Origin: Paenibacillus oralis
Lineage (GTDB): Bacteria > Bacillota > Bacilli > Paenibacillales > Paenibacillaceae
NCBI RefSeq assembly: GCF_003863965.1
Contig: NZ_RRCN01000001.1
Span: forward strand, 2,996,304 to 3,060,303
Length of the DNA: 64,000 bases
Direction: 5' to 3'
This document shows positions 26,556 through 37,536 of the stretch, one piece after another; within the stretch, counting starts at the first letter, position 1, and the number at the start of each line of letters is the position of its first letter. A program made the translations under genes and the position numbers. Below the pieces are notes generated by a model. That model searched no databases. It worked only from the letters and a program-made list of their open reading frames with translations, and was not told the DNA's origin.

Positions 26556-26762
26556 CAGGCTGGACCGAGCAGGTTTTGCAAACTGGACCGGCGGCCAGGT
26601 CTAGCAAGGGCGAGGGGGGGCCGAGTAGGCCACGGCTGGCGGAGCAAACAGGGCGGAATCGCCCAGCGAGCCGGAAGCAGGTGTAGCAGGCCGGACAAGC
26701 AGGGCCAAACAGGCCGGAGCAACTAGCCGGACAAGCGGGTTAAACAAGTCCGACCAGGCAGC
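26556..26762. repeat. GC-rich degenerate repeat region
   Basis: After the TetR stop there are about 200 bp of imperfect repeats of the type (C/A)AGGCCGGACAAGCAGG, with variants such as CAGGCTGGACCGAGCAGG. There is no convincing open frame with a start signal. It looks like decayed tandem repetition. Confidence 0.6.
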
Positions 26763-27153
26763 CGAGTAGAATGATCCGGAAATAATATGGCTTATCTGCG
26801 GACGGGGGCCATGAATCACTTTGTTTTATATTAGTAGTCTTGTGCTCAGTATCGTCTCCATGAAATAGAGGAACTTTAGGGTCTTATTTTCCGAATTTGA
26901 GCCTATTCATCACCATAAGGGAACTTTTGGGTCTTATTTTTCGATGAACAGGTCGAAAGGCAGCCTTTTGCCACTAAATCGTGAAAATAGCGCCATAAAA
27001 TTCCGCTATTTCACGCAACATAGGGGATGTCGCTGAAATAGCGCCCTTTTTTTCCTTTATGTTGTCACCCGAGATTTTCAGTAGACTAATTTTGCCGTTT
27101 TCTCAAATCTTTACTTCCATCATGTTAACGTTATTTCCAGAATCGTCTACTAG
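26763..27153. mobile_element. MITE-like element B1 containing a four-copy array
   Basis: The ends GAGTAGAATGATC (left) and AATCGTCTACTAG (right) are imperfect inverted repeats of CTAGTAGA-N-GATC. About 120 bp next to the left end are nearly identical to the element at 62396-62542, in the opposite orientation. Inside is a family B array: GGAACTTT-type units begin at 26870 and 26920, and inverted units end with TTCC at 27004 and 27055, giving spacings of 50, about 62 and 51 bp. No transposase is encoded, so this would be a non-autonomous element or a related repeat. Confidence 0.65.
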
Positions 27154-27189
27154 TTTGTTTGCCAAGCCTTGCTTCCTAAGCGAATCAAC

Positions 27190-27367
27190 TGCAAAAGTGC
27201 ATTTGATTTTCCGCAGATTCCCCTTTCCAAGGCCATTCGCATGCAAAAGTGCAGTTGATTCGAGCCCGTTTTAGAAAAAATTGTTTTTGGGGCCAAAATG
27301 GACTGCACTTTTGCATTTGATCCACCCTTTTCGGGGAGTTTCGACGAAAATCGCATGCACTTTTGCA
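27190..27367. repeat. Four-copy intergenic array, family C, copy 1
   Basis: TGCAAAAGTGCA begins at 27190 and 27242, and the inverted form TGCACTTTTGCA begins at 27304 and 27356. Spacings are 52, 62 and 52 bp. Flanks such as CAGTTGATT and CATTTGAT recur. An array of the same family lies at 44115-44291. Confidence 0.87.
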
Positions 27368-27389
27368 TTTCGTGGGACTTCGCAGCTCA

Positions 27390-27535
27390 CATCGCACTCA
27401 CAATCGCACCTGCATCGCGCCCACTTTGCCCCTCACATTACCTCTCACATTACTTCTCACATTACCACTTACATTACCACCTTCGAATCGCACCTATCTC
27501 GTACCTATATCGCACCTGCATCAATGCTTCGTTGC
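27390..27535. repeat. Short tandem repeats downstream of the MFS gene
   Basis: A run of CTCACATTAC-type 11-12-mers (27430-27480) is bracketed by ATCGCACCTGCATC (27403 onward and near 27508). The region carries no gene and separates array C1 from the stop of the minus-strand MFS gene. Confidence 0.7.
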
Positions 27536-27547
27536 AGGCTTCTCCGT

Positions 27548-29077
27548 TTAAGGCCGTGCCTCCAAAGCCGGCTCTGCTGCAGGGGCGGCGGATTCCGGCT
27601 CTTTTTTCGCCAGCACTTCTTTTTTCAGAAACCAGCAGATAAAGAAGGCGGCGATGACAAACCCGAGCGAAATCGTAAAAATGTTTTGAAAAGCGCCGGC
27701 AAACACCGTCTGCACTTTAACCAGCAGCTCGGGATTTAGTCCCTGGGGAATTCCGCCGGTGGCGATATGGCTGGCCGTGCCCGCCGGGAGCTGGTCGGCC
27801 AGCACGGAAACCCCGTCCGAGATATGGCGGGCGAGCAGGCTGCCGAATACGCTAAGGCCGATCGTGGCCCCAAGCGATTGGAACAGCTGCACCGTCCCGA
27901 GGGCCACGCCGCTGTGCTCCTTATCGACCGATTCCTGCACGATCAGATTGTCGCCGCCAAACAATGCGCCGAGCCCCAAACCGAGAATGAAAAACGTGAC
28001 GACCACGTACAGCACAGTGGTGTCAATCCCGATTCGCGACAGCAGGAAAAACCCGACGATCGGCAGCGTGAAGCAGACGATAAACAAGGAACGGTAAGGC
28101 ACCTTGGTGATCAGGAACCCGTTCACGATACTGGAAGGGACCGCGCCCGCCATAAAGGCCATCATGAGGTAGCCGGCCGCCGTCGGGGTCAGTCCCATCA
28201 CATTTTGCGCAAAAAACGGGAATGCCGAGGTTCCGCCCATCACGCCGAGCATCAAAATAAAGACGATCAGCGATAAAACGACGATATTGCGATTCCGGAA
28301 CAAATGCAGCGGTATGATCGGTTCCTTCACCCTTGATTCGATGCGGACGAGCAGCGCGATCAACAGCCCGGACAACACGAGCAGGCCGATAATGATCGGC
28401 GACGACCACGACAACCCTTGGTTGTCGATCAGCACCGGAGCGAGCAGCAGGGACAGCAGGGCAAGTACGAGCGTGACTGCGCCCGCCCAATCGATTTTTT
28501 TGCTTTCGGTTCCCCGGGATTCGCGCATGCCGATGGAAAGCACTACAGCCGCGAGCAAACCGACGGGAATGTTAATCAAAAATACCCAGTGCCAGTTGAC
28601 GTGCCCCACCAAATACCCGCCGACCGTCGGACCGAGCAGTTGGGGCAGGATCATCATCGGCCCGATCAGGCTCTGGATTTTGGCCCGCTGCTCCAGCGGG
28701 TAAGCATCGCCGATAATGACGAGCGCGATCGGCATCAGCCCGCCGGCGCCGATGCCCTGAATGCCGCGGCCCAGCAGCAGCACGGCCATCGAAGGGGCGA
28801 TCCCGCTGACGATCGATCCGAGAATGAACAGTCCCATGCAGCTGAGATAGACGCGCTTGCGCCCGTATAAATCGGCCAATTTGCCGAGAATGGGCATAAA
28901 CAGCGTGACCGCAAGCATGTACACGCCGGCCACCCACCCGTAGAGCGACAGCCCGTGCAGCTCGCGGATAATGGTCGGCATCGCCGTTGAGACGACGGTT
29001 TCGTCCAGCTCAGCGAAAATCAAACCGATGAGCAGGCCAAGCAGGACGAGGCTTCTGTTGTTTTTCACCAATGTCAT
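27548..29077 (-). CDS. MFS drug exporter, DHA2/EmrB type (14 TM)
   Basis: A 509-aa proton-driven efflux pump with about 14 transmembrane segments. Family motifs are clear: LDETVVSTAMPTI in helix 1, GKLADLYGRKRVYL (motif A) and GRGIQGIGAGGLMPIALVI (motif B/C region). The C-terminus is Ala/Glu-rich. The ATG at 29077 lies about ten bases after GGAGAG. The first ATG, at 29095, has its AAGGA directly adjacent, which is too close. No regulator is adjacent. Confidence 0.92.
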   Translation of the reverse strand: MTLVKNNRSLVLLGLLIGLIFAELDETVVSTAMPTIIRELHGLSLYGWVAGVYMLAVTLFMPILGKLADLYGRKRVYLSCMGLFILGSIVSGIAPSMAVLLLGRGIQGIGAGGLMPIALVIIGDAYPLEQRAKIQSLIGPMMILPQLLGPTVGGYLVGHVNWHWVFLINIPVGLLAAVVLSIGMRESRGTESKKIDWAGAVTLVLALLSLLLAPVLIDNQGLSWSSPIIIGLLVLSGLLIALLVRIESRVKEPIIPLHLFRNRNIVVLSLIVFILMLGVMGGTSAFPFFAQNVMGLTPTAAGYLMMAFMAGAVPSSIVNGFLITKVPYRSLFIVCFTLPIVGFFLLSRIGIDTTVLYVVVTFFILGLGLGALFGGDNLIVQESVDKEHSGVALGTVQLFQSLGATIGLSVFGSLLARHISDGVSVLADQLPAGTASHIATGGIPQGLNPELLVKVQTVFAGAFQNIFTISLGFVIAAFFICWFLKKEVLAKKEPESAAPAAEPALEARP

Positions 29078-29250
29078 TTCCAAATTTCTCTCCATTCCTT
29101 AGTTCTTTTCGCAGTTATCGTAGTACGGATTTTTAAACTGAATTTAAACACGGCTAAGCCGGGCGAGAGGTTCGAACCAGTCTCATGTCTCGGTCGCTTT
29201 TTATCATAGTAAAATTCGGGTATCGTCCAAAGGTTCCCGGGAATGAAATA

Positions 29251-29279
29251 AAACTCGGTCTCGGGAATGAGATCGAGTT
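29251..29279 (-). terminator. Terminator of the PhzF gene
   Basis: AACTCGATCTC and GAGACCGAGTT form an 11-bp stem with one mismatch on the minus strand, followed by TTTATTTC, 32 bp beyond the stop codon. Confidence 0.82.
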
Positions 29280-29310
29280 GATATAAGTTAGCGGATGGTG
29301 CAGGTCAGCT

Positions 29311-30183
29311 TTAGATATTTATTTTTTTGAGTTCGATGTTTGCCGCCGTACCGCCCACTTGAATTTTTTCGATTTCCCGATTCGCATTGACGGTCAATTT
29401 AGCTTTGATCTCCGAGGGGCGGTTCATCGTATAACCTTGTTTAAAAATCAAATCCTCTGCCAAATTGTCCGGAAGCTTTCCGTTCTTATACAAGTAACAT
29501 GCCAGCGCTCCATTGGAGGTGCCGGTTGCGCTTTCTTCCGGTATGTCGTACAGCGGGGCAAAATTTCGGCATTCCGCTTGAACCCCCTTCGCTGCGTCTA
29601 GAGCAAAGAGATGGAAGCCGACGACTTGATGACTGCGGCTGATTTCGGAAATTCGGGCATAATCGGGAGCAATTCGTTTCAATAAGCGCCGGCTTTTGAT
29701 CGGAACCAAAATGTCGCGAAGTCCGGTCGACACAATTTGCACAGGTAATTCCTCATCCAGCTCGCCGGTGCCGATCCGCAAGGAGCCGGCGATCAAATTC
29801 CGGTCCACATGTTCGAAAAAACGCGGCAAAGCCTGGGTTAAAAATACCTCGCCGTTTTCCTGCAGCGTTACCTCCAGAATTCCGGCTTTGGTATCCAAGG
29901 AATAGCTTCCCAAACCAACCTTCCCTTGGGTCCACAACAGATAAAAAGCGGCTACCGTCGCATGTCCGCATAAATCGACTTCGCTATTCGGCGTGAAGTA
30001 GCGGATTTTAAAATCGGCGCCCGCTGTTTTTGCAAGAAAAGCGGTTTCCGATAAACCGACGATTCTGGCGATTTCCTGCATGTCGGCTTCGGAGAGGGGA
30101 TCCGCGTTCAAGACGACGCCCGCGGGATTACCGCCACCCTCATCTACTGCAAAAGCATTTAAAGTGTAGACTTCGATCTCCAA
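29311..30183 (-). CDS. PhzF family isomerase-like protein
   Basis: A 290-aa protein of the PhzF/diaminopimelate-epimerase-like fold. The family opening VYTLNAFAVDEGGGNPAGVVLN, the LSETAFL motif with the catalytic glutamate, EVDLCGHATVAAFYLLW and the late ESATGTSNGALACYL are all present. The substrate of this stand-alone member is unknown, since no phenazine genes are near. Confidence 0.92.
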   Translation of the reverse strand: MEIEVYTLNAFAVDEGGGNPAGVVLNADPLSEADMQEIARIVGLSETAFLAKTAGADFKIRYFTPNSEVDLCGHATVAAFYLLWTQGKVGLGSYSLDTKAGILEVTLQENGEVFLTQALPRFFEHVDRNLIAGSLRIGTGELDEELPVQIVSTGLRDILVPIKSRRLLKRIAPDYARISEISRSHQVVGFHLFALDAAKGVQAECRNFAPLYDIPEESATGTSNGALACYLYKNGKLPDNLAEDLIFKQGYTMNRPSEIKAKLTVNANREIEKIQVGGTAANIELKKINI

Positions 30184-30300
30184 ATGAATTCCTCATTTCT
30201 TTAGAAGTGGTAACGGCAACATGAATAATGCTTCTACCAATGCTACTTGTTATCCTGTTAACGGTCAATGTAAAGGGCCGCAGCAATAGATCACCACTTA

Positions 30301-30330
30301 TTGACAATGATAATCATTATCAATTATACT
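30301..30330 (+). promoter_or_regulatory. Flavodoxin promoter overlapped by a Fur box
   Basis: TTGACA (30301-30306) and TATACT (30325-30330) are separated by 18 bp, and the spacer consists almost entirely of the perfect palindrome TGATAATCATTATCA (30308-30322), the Fur core. Repression by iron-loaded Fur is therefore expected. Confidence 0.85.
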
Positions 30331-30367
30331 TCGTAATATCAAACCATAAGAATTAGGGAGGATGGGC

Positions 30368-30820
30368 ATGAGCAAAATCATTATCGTTTATGCCAGCTTA
30401 ACGGGCAATACGGAGGAGATGGCCGAGCTGATCGCCGAAGGCGTTCGCAGCACCGGAGCCGTCGCGGACTTGAAAATGGTAGAGGACTGCAACGCCGTGC
30501 GTTTGCTGGAATATGACGGCTATATGCTGGGGGCATATACATGGGGAGACGGAGAACTGCCGGATGAGTTTGAGGATTTTGTGGATGAAATGGAGGAATT
30601 GGACCTTCGGGGGAGCACGGCAGCGGTATTTGGCAGCGGCGATACGAGCTATCGGCTTTACTGCGGAGCCGTGGACTTGCTGGAGGAGAAGCTGAAGGAA
30701 TGGGGCGCGGTTATCCCTCAGGAGAGCCTGAAGGTGGAGTATGGTCCAAGTCAAGAGGAGAAGGCATTGTGCCGGGAATTTGGCGCCAATTTCGCCAAAA
30801 GCCTGAGCGCCGTTACCTAA
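30368..30820 (+). CDS. Flavodoxin
   Basis: A 150-aa cytosolic FMN protein that replaces ferredoxin under iron shortage. The phosphate loop YASLTGNTEEMAE is at about residues 7-19. The FMN-contacting loops YTWGDGELPDEFEDF and FGSGDTSYRLYCGAVDLLEEKLKEWG follow. The ATG at 30368 is seven bases from GGGAGG, and the ATG six bases earlier is too close. A Fur box overlaps the promoter. It is followed after 3 bp by an unknown gene. Confidence 0.92.
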   Translation: MSKIIIVYASLTGNTEEMAELIAEGVRSTGAVADLKMVEDCNAVRLLEYDGYMLGAYTWGDGELPDEFEDFVDEMEELDLRGSTAAVFGSGDTSYRLYCGAVDLLEEKLKEWGAVIPQESLKVEYGPSQEEKALCREFGANFAKSLSAVT

Positions 30821-30823
30821 GCC

Positions 30824-31474
30824 ATGGCCCGCTGCGTGTTGGATTATGAGCTGGAGGAGTGGCTGCGGTCGCAAAAGGCGCCGGGTTGTCCCGAATGCCC
30901 CAAATTAACCTGGCAGCATCGCGTTCAATACGCCGTAAGTTATGCGATCAACGACTATTTTTCACTGGATCCCGAGGTTCGCCTGCATACCCCGATTCAG
31001 GTGCTCCTCAACCGGCGTTGGCCGCGGAACAGGGACGTTTTTCCCGACCCGCTGCATTATTGGAAGGTTTACAACGACATCATAGGGCAACTGGTCCGAA
31101 TCTCGGAGCCAGAGATATACGAGCATCCCATCGCTCTCTACGAAAAATGGGACACACCTGTCGCCGAGCTCGATTTGCATCTGTCCGTCATTTTTCAAGC
31201 TGTCTGGCAGCGGCAAAAGGACCAGAAACCGTGGGTTACCGTACAAAAGTTTCTGGTGGAGGATCACCCGGAGCTGGTGCGGGCTTTTACGCACATGGCC
31301 AACGTATTTTGGAACAGTGCTTTTGGCCAAGCGCCGGATCAAATCGAAATTTTCGCCCTGTTGGACGACCGCAAATATACGATTACGAAGGAGAAGCTGG
31401 ATTTTAAGCAATCGCTCGACTATGTGTATTTGCTGGCGGAAACGGCCGGGGAGCGGCCTTTTTTTGACGCCTAA
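30824..31474 (+). CDS. Uncharacterised protein co-transcribed with flavodoxin
   Basis: A 216-aa soluble protein that I do not recognise. It has no signal peptide or membrane helix and is rich in aromatic residues (for example YWKVYNDIIGQLV, KPWVTVQKF, HMANVFWNSAFG). An early CPECPKLTW contains the pair CxxC. It begins 3 bp after the flavodoxin stop with no clear ribosome binding site of its own, so translation is probably coupled and expression should follow Fur. A role in iron starvation or as a partner of flavodoxin is inference only. Confidence 0.7.
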   Translation: MARCVLDYELEEWLRSQKAPGCPECPKLTWQHRVQYAVSYAINDYFSLDPEVRLHTPIQVLLNRRWPRNRDVFPDPLHYWKVYNDIIGQLVRISEPEIYEHPIALYEKWDTPVAELDLHLSVIFQAVWQRQKDQKPWVTVQKFLVEDHPELVRAFTHMANVFWNSAFGQAPDQIEIFALLDDRKYTITKEKLDFKQSLDYVYLLAETAGERPFFDA

Positions 31475-31564
31475 GCACAAATTATTTACGAATGGACTTT
31501 AAGTTCCGTACTTCCGCGGCTACAATAACATCAAGCGAAAAAGAGACTTAAGGAGTGCGAGAAT

Positions 31565-32974
31565 ATGAACATCCAGGAGTTAAGAGAACACCGGCAGTAC
31601 CCGGACAATATCGGACAAGAAACCCACCGCGCGACATTTGAACGCGATTATTCGCGGCTGATCCATTCCCCGACCTTCCGCCGGCTTCAGGGCAAATCCC
31701 AGGTGTTCGGCGCGGGCACCGGCGATTATTACCGTACGCGGCTGACGCATTCGCTGGAGGTGGCGCAGATCGCCCGGGAAGCGGCGCGCGCGCTGCTGCG
31801 GTCCTACCCGGAGGTGGCGGCGGATAAGGCGGAGCATCCGGGGCTGATCATCGATCCCGAGGTGGTGGAGTGCGCCGCGATTTGCCACGATTTTGGACAT
31901 CCGCCGTTTGGCCATAAGGGGGAGGAGGTGCTGGACGGCATTTTGGAGAAGCTGGTGGAGGATAAGGTGAAGCAGGCGCTGGAGGGCCGGAACGCCGCTC
32001 CCGAAGAGGAAAAGCATACGCGGGAGGCGATGCGGCGGAAATATGAGCATTTTGAAGGCAATGCGCACAATTTCCGGCTGATGATGTTTTTGGAGAAACG
32101 GGAAAATATCGACGGCCTGAATTTATCCGACGCCGTTCTTCTTGGCACGAACAAGTACCCTTACCCCGGCACCATGAACAAAAAAGGCCTGTACCTTCAT
32201 GAATGGGAATACATTTCCTTCATCCGGGACCGCTGGGCGATTCCCGAAGGCAAAAAGACGTTTGAAGCGCAGCTGATGGACTTGTGCGACGACATCGCCT
32301 ATTCGGCTCACGATTTGGAGGACGGCATCAAGGCCGGCAAAATCGAAGTGCACGAGCATTTTTTGAAAGATTCGCATATCGAGCGGCTGATCGTCGAAAA
32401 AATCATGACCCTTGACGACTTTTTCTGGGCAGGTTGGACGCCGAACAACATTTTGATCAAGGTAAAGGAAGTGCTCAGCTCGTTTCTGACGGTCTGGAAT
32501 ACGAAGATGCCGATCTGCGATCACGATTATTCCCGGACACGCAGGGAGGTCAAGGCCTATTGGGTCAGCTTGTTTGTGGGCAGCCTTGGGGTCATCGATG
32601 GGGACAGCTGGAAAAAGGTGACGTTCGTCAAAGAGGGCCGGGAAGACGAGGACATGCTGCGTACGGTGAGCGTGCTGAAAAGCTTCGCCTGGGTGACGAT
32701 GATCCGCGATCTGCGGGTGCAGCGTCTCCAGAAGCGCAGCGCCTGGATCATCAAGCGGCTGTGGGACGCCTTCGTCGATCCGCAGACATCGAAATCGATT
32801 ATCCCCGGCGACTGGCTGCGCCGGTTCGACCGCGACCAGGCGAAGGCCAAGCCGATCTGGACCTGGGAGCACATGATCATCGATTATATTGCCGGGATGA
32901 CCGACGCCTACGCGGAAAAAATCTACAACGAGTTATACGGGCTGAAGGTCGGCACGATTTACGACATGGATTAA
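31565..32974 (+). CDS. dgt: dGTPase-like HD-domain triphosphohydrolase
   Basis: A 469-aa member of the deoxyguanosinetriphosphate triphosphohydrolase family, which removes triphosphate from dGTP and related dNTPs. The metal-binding HD motifs are intact: RTRLTHSLEVAQIARE (His), CHDFGHPPFGH (His-Asp) and the later DDIAYSAHDLEDG. Length and opening (ETHRATFERDYSRLIHSPTFRRLQGKSQVF) match the family. It is preceded by AAGGAG and appears monocistronic. Confidence 0.9.
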   Translation: MNIQELREHRQYPDNIGQETHRATFERDYSRLIHSPTFRRLQGKSQVFGAGTGDYYRTRLTHSLEVAQIAREAARALLRSYPEVAADKAEHPGLIIDPEVVECAAICHDFGHPPFGHKGEEVLDGILEKLVEDKVKQALEGRNAAPEEEKHTREAMRRKYEHFEGNAHNFRLMMFLEKRENIDGLNLSDAVLLGTNKYPYPGTMNKKGLYLHEWEYISFIRDRWAIPEGKKTFEAQLMDLCDDIAYSAHDLEDGIKAGKIEVHEHFLKDSHIERLIVEKIMTLDDFFWAGWTPNNILIKVKEVLSSFLTVWNTKMPICDHDYSRTRREVKAYWVSLFVGSLGVIDGDSWKKVTFVKEGREDEDMLRTVSVLKSFAWVTMIRDLRVQRLQKRSAWIIKRLWDAFVDPQTSKSIIPGDWLRRFDRDQAKAKPIWTWEHMIIDYIAGMTDAYAEKIYNELYGLKVGTIYDMD

Positions 32975-33013
32975 CTTCCGAATCCGGGGTTCAGGGATTG
33001 TTGAATCTTTGTA

Positions 33014-33042
33014 TTGACTCCAAAAATGAAAGCGCATATAAT
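33014..33042 (+). promoter_or_regulatory. bgl operon promoter with overlapping cre site
   Basis: TTGACT (33014-33019) and TATAAT (33037-33042) are separated by exactly 17 bp. ATGAAAGCGCATATA (33026-33040) fits the CcpA cre consensus with one mismatch and covers the -10 region, so catabolite repression is expected. Confidence 0.75.
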
Positions 33043-33083
33043 ATAAACATATTTAGGATTGTGAATCTAAATAAACTATTTTT

Positions 33084-33164
33084 AGGCTTGTTACTTCAGT
33101 TTGAAGGCAATACCTAGACTTTAGATGTATTTTTATAATATATCTTTGAGTCTGGGTTTTTTTT
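33084..33164 (+). promoter_or_regulatory. RAT antiterminator and overlapping terminator in the bgl leader
   Basis: The segment 33084-33115 (GGCTTGTTACT...AAGGCAATACCT) matches the ribonucleic antitermination target bound by LicT/BglG proteins. Its 3' end is part of a competing terminator: CCTAGACT near 33113 pairs with AGTCTGGG near 33150, with AGAT/ATCT inner pairing and eight Ts. Bound antiterminator would allow read-through into its own gene. Confidence 0.88.
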
Positions 33165-33185
33165 GTTGGGAGGTGAGTATGAGGT

Positions 33186-34040
33186 ATGAAGATTATTAGA
33201 ATTTTTAACAATAGTGTGGTCCTTGTCCAAGATGCAAATCATGAAGAAAAGATGGTCCTTGGTAAGGGGGTCGGTTTTAATTCAAAAGTGAACGACTTGC
33301 TTGATCCCAATAAGATTGAAAAAGTATTCGTTCTGGAGACATCGACTAAAAAGCAAGTATTTGAAAAGGCAATGAAATTTGCTTCTGCAGAGTATGTAGA
33401 GGTTACCCGAAAAATCATTGCTCAAGCAGAAGACGATTTAGGTGTAACCTTTAATGATTCCGTATTTATTGGTTTATTGGATCATATCTCATATGCATTA
33501 CAACGTTTCTCACAAAATGACAACCTGAAAAATGCATTAATTTGGGAAATCAAGAAATTTTATACTAAGGAATTTCAGGCTGCTTTAACTTCACTTGATA
33601 TTATTGAAAAAGAAGAACATGTTCGCTTAAGTGAAGATGAAGCCGGGTTTATCGCCATGCATTTTGTAAATGGCCAGCAAAATGGTTCGGGCGAAAAGAC
33701 TCCAATGATTGATGCAGTAGTTATTCAAGACATCCTGAATATTATTAAATTTCATTTTAAAATGGAAATCGATGAAACAACGTTTAGCTTTAGCCGGTTC
33801 ATTATCCATATGCGTTACCTGTTACAAAGGATCCATCACGTGCACGGAACCAGGAATGCAATCGAGAATGAATTATTCGAGCAGGTATGTAAAAAGTATA
33901 CCGATACTTACCGTTGTGTAAAAAAAATTTGTGTATATCTTGAAAATAAACTTAATGTGGCGATTACTGATGAGGAAATTTTATATTTGATGCTGCATAT
34001 TAATCGCTTGACGTTAAGAGAAAAATCAATAGCGGAATAG
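33186..34040 (+). CDS. licT: BglG/LicT family transcriptional antiterminator
   Basis: A 284-aa RNA-binding antiterminator. Residues 1-55 are the CAT RNA-binding domain (MKIIRIFNNSVVLVQD, then GKGVGF). PRD1 (about 65-170) and PRD2 (about 172-280) contain the histidines phosphorylated by HPr and the PTS permease, for example GLLDHISYAL and FIIHMRYLLQRIHH. It should bind the two RAT elements at 33084 and 34039 and so control itself and the downstream PTS genes according to beta-glucoside supply. Codon use is more AT-rich than in flanking genes. Confidence 0.92.
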   Translation: MKIIRIFNNSVVLVQDANHEEKMVLGKGVGFNSKVNDLLDPNKIEKVFVLETSTKKQVFEKAMKFASAEYVEVTRKIIAQAEDDLGVTFNDSVFIGLLDHISYALQRFSQNDNLKNALIWEIKKFYTKEFQAALTSLDIIEKEEHVRLSEDEAGFIAMHFVNGQQNGSGEKTPMIDAVVIQDILNIIKFHFKMEIDETTFSFSRFIIHMRYLLQRIHHVHGTRNAIENELFEQVCKKYTDTYRCVKKICVYLENKLNVAITDEEILYLMLHINRLTLREKSIAE

Positions 34041-34118
34041 GCTTGTTACTGAGAAATCAGGCAATACCTGAATGATGTGCATAGACGATTGTCCATGCCG
34101 TCGTTTAGGTATTTTTTT
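34039..34118 (+). promoter_or_regulatory. Second RAT/terminator switch, before the PTS gene
   Basis: The segment 34039-34069 repeats the RAT of 33084 almost exactly (AGGCTTGTTACT...CAGGCAATACCT). AATACCT at 34063 pairs with AGGTATT at 34107 to form a terminator followed by seven Ts. The antiterminator stop codon lies at the edge of the RAT. Confidence 0.9.
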
Positions 34119-34133
34119 ATGAGGAGGAAGAAT

Positions 34134-37407
<3,274 letters not shown>

Positions 37408-37462
37408 TTTTGTTACTTTCTTTATCATGTGAGTCTTATTTAAACAATAAGATATAATTAAA

Positions 37463-37501
37463 AAAAGCAAGAGCATTTAGTTTCGTGCTCTTGCTTTTTT
37501 T
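37463..37501. terminator. Bidirectional terminator after the bgl operon
   Basis: GCAAGAGCA and TGCTCTTGC form a 9-bp stem around a 10-nt loop, with T tracts on both strands. It ends the bgl operon and the convergent FecBCD-type operon. Confidence 0.92.
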
Positions 37502-37536
37502 CTTGTAAGGCGTGCCTAGCAAGCCGTTTCATGGCA

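Noticed and set aside
27190..27367. The regularly spaced repeats considered as a CRISPR array
   Set aside because: Only four units occur, the last two are inverted, the middle spacing differs, units are 12 bp and no cas gene is in the window.
27281..27739. A 152-codon plus-strand frame over array C1 and the MFS gene end
   Set aside because: It reads through repeats and then runs antisense to the MFS coding sequence, without a start signal.
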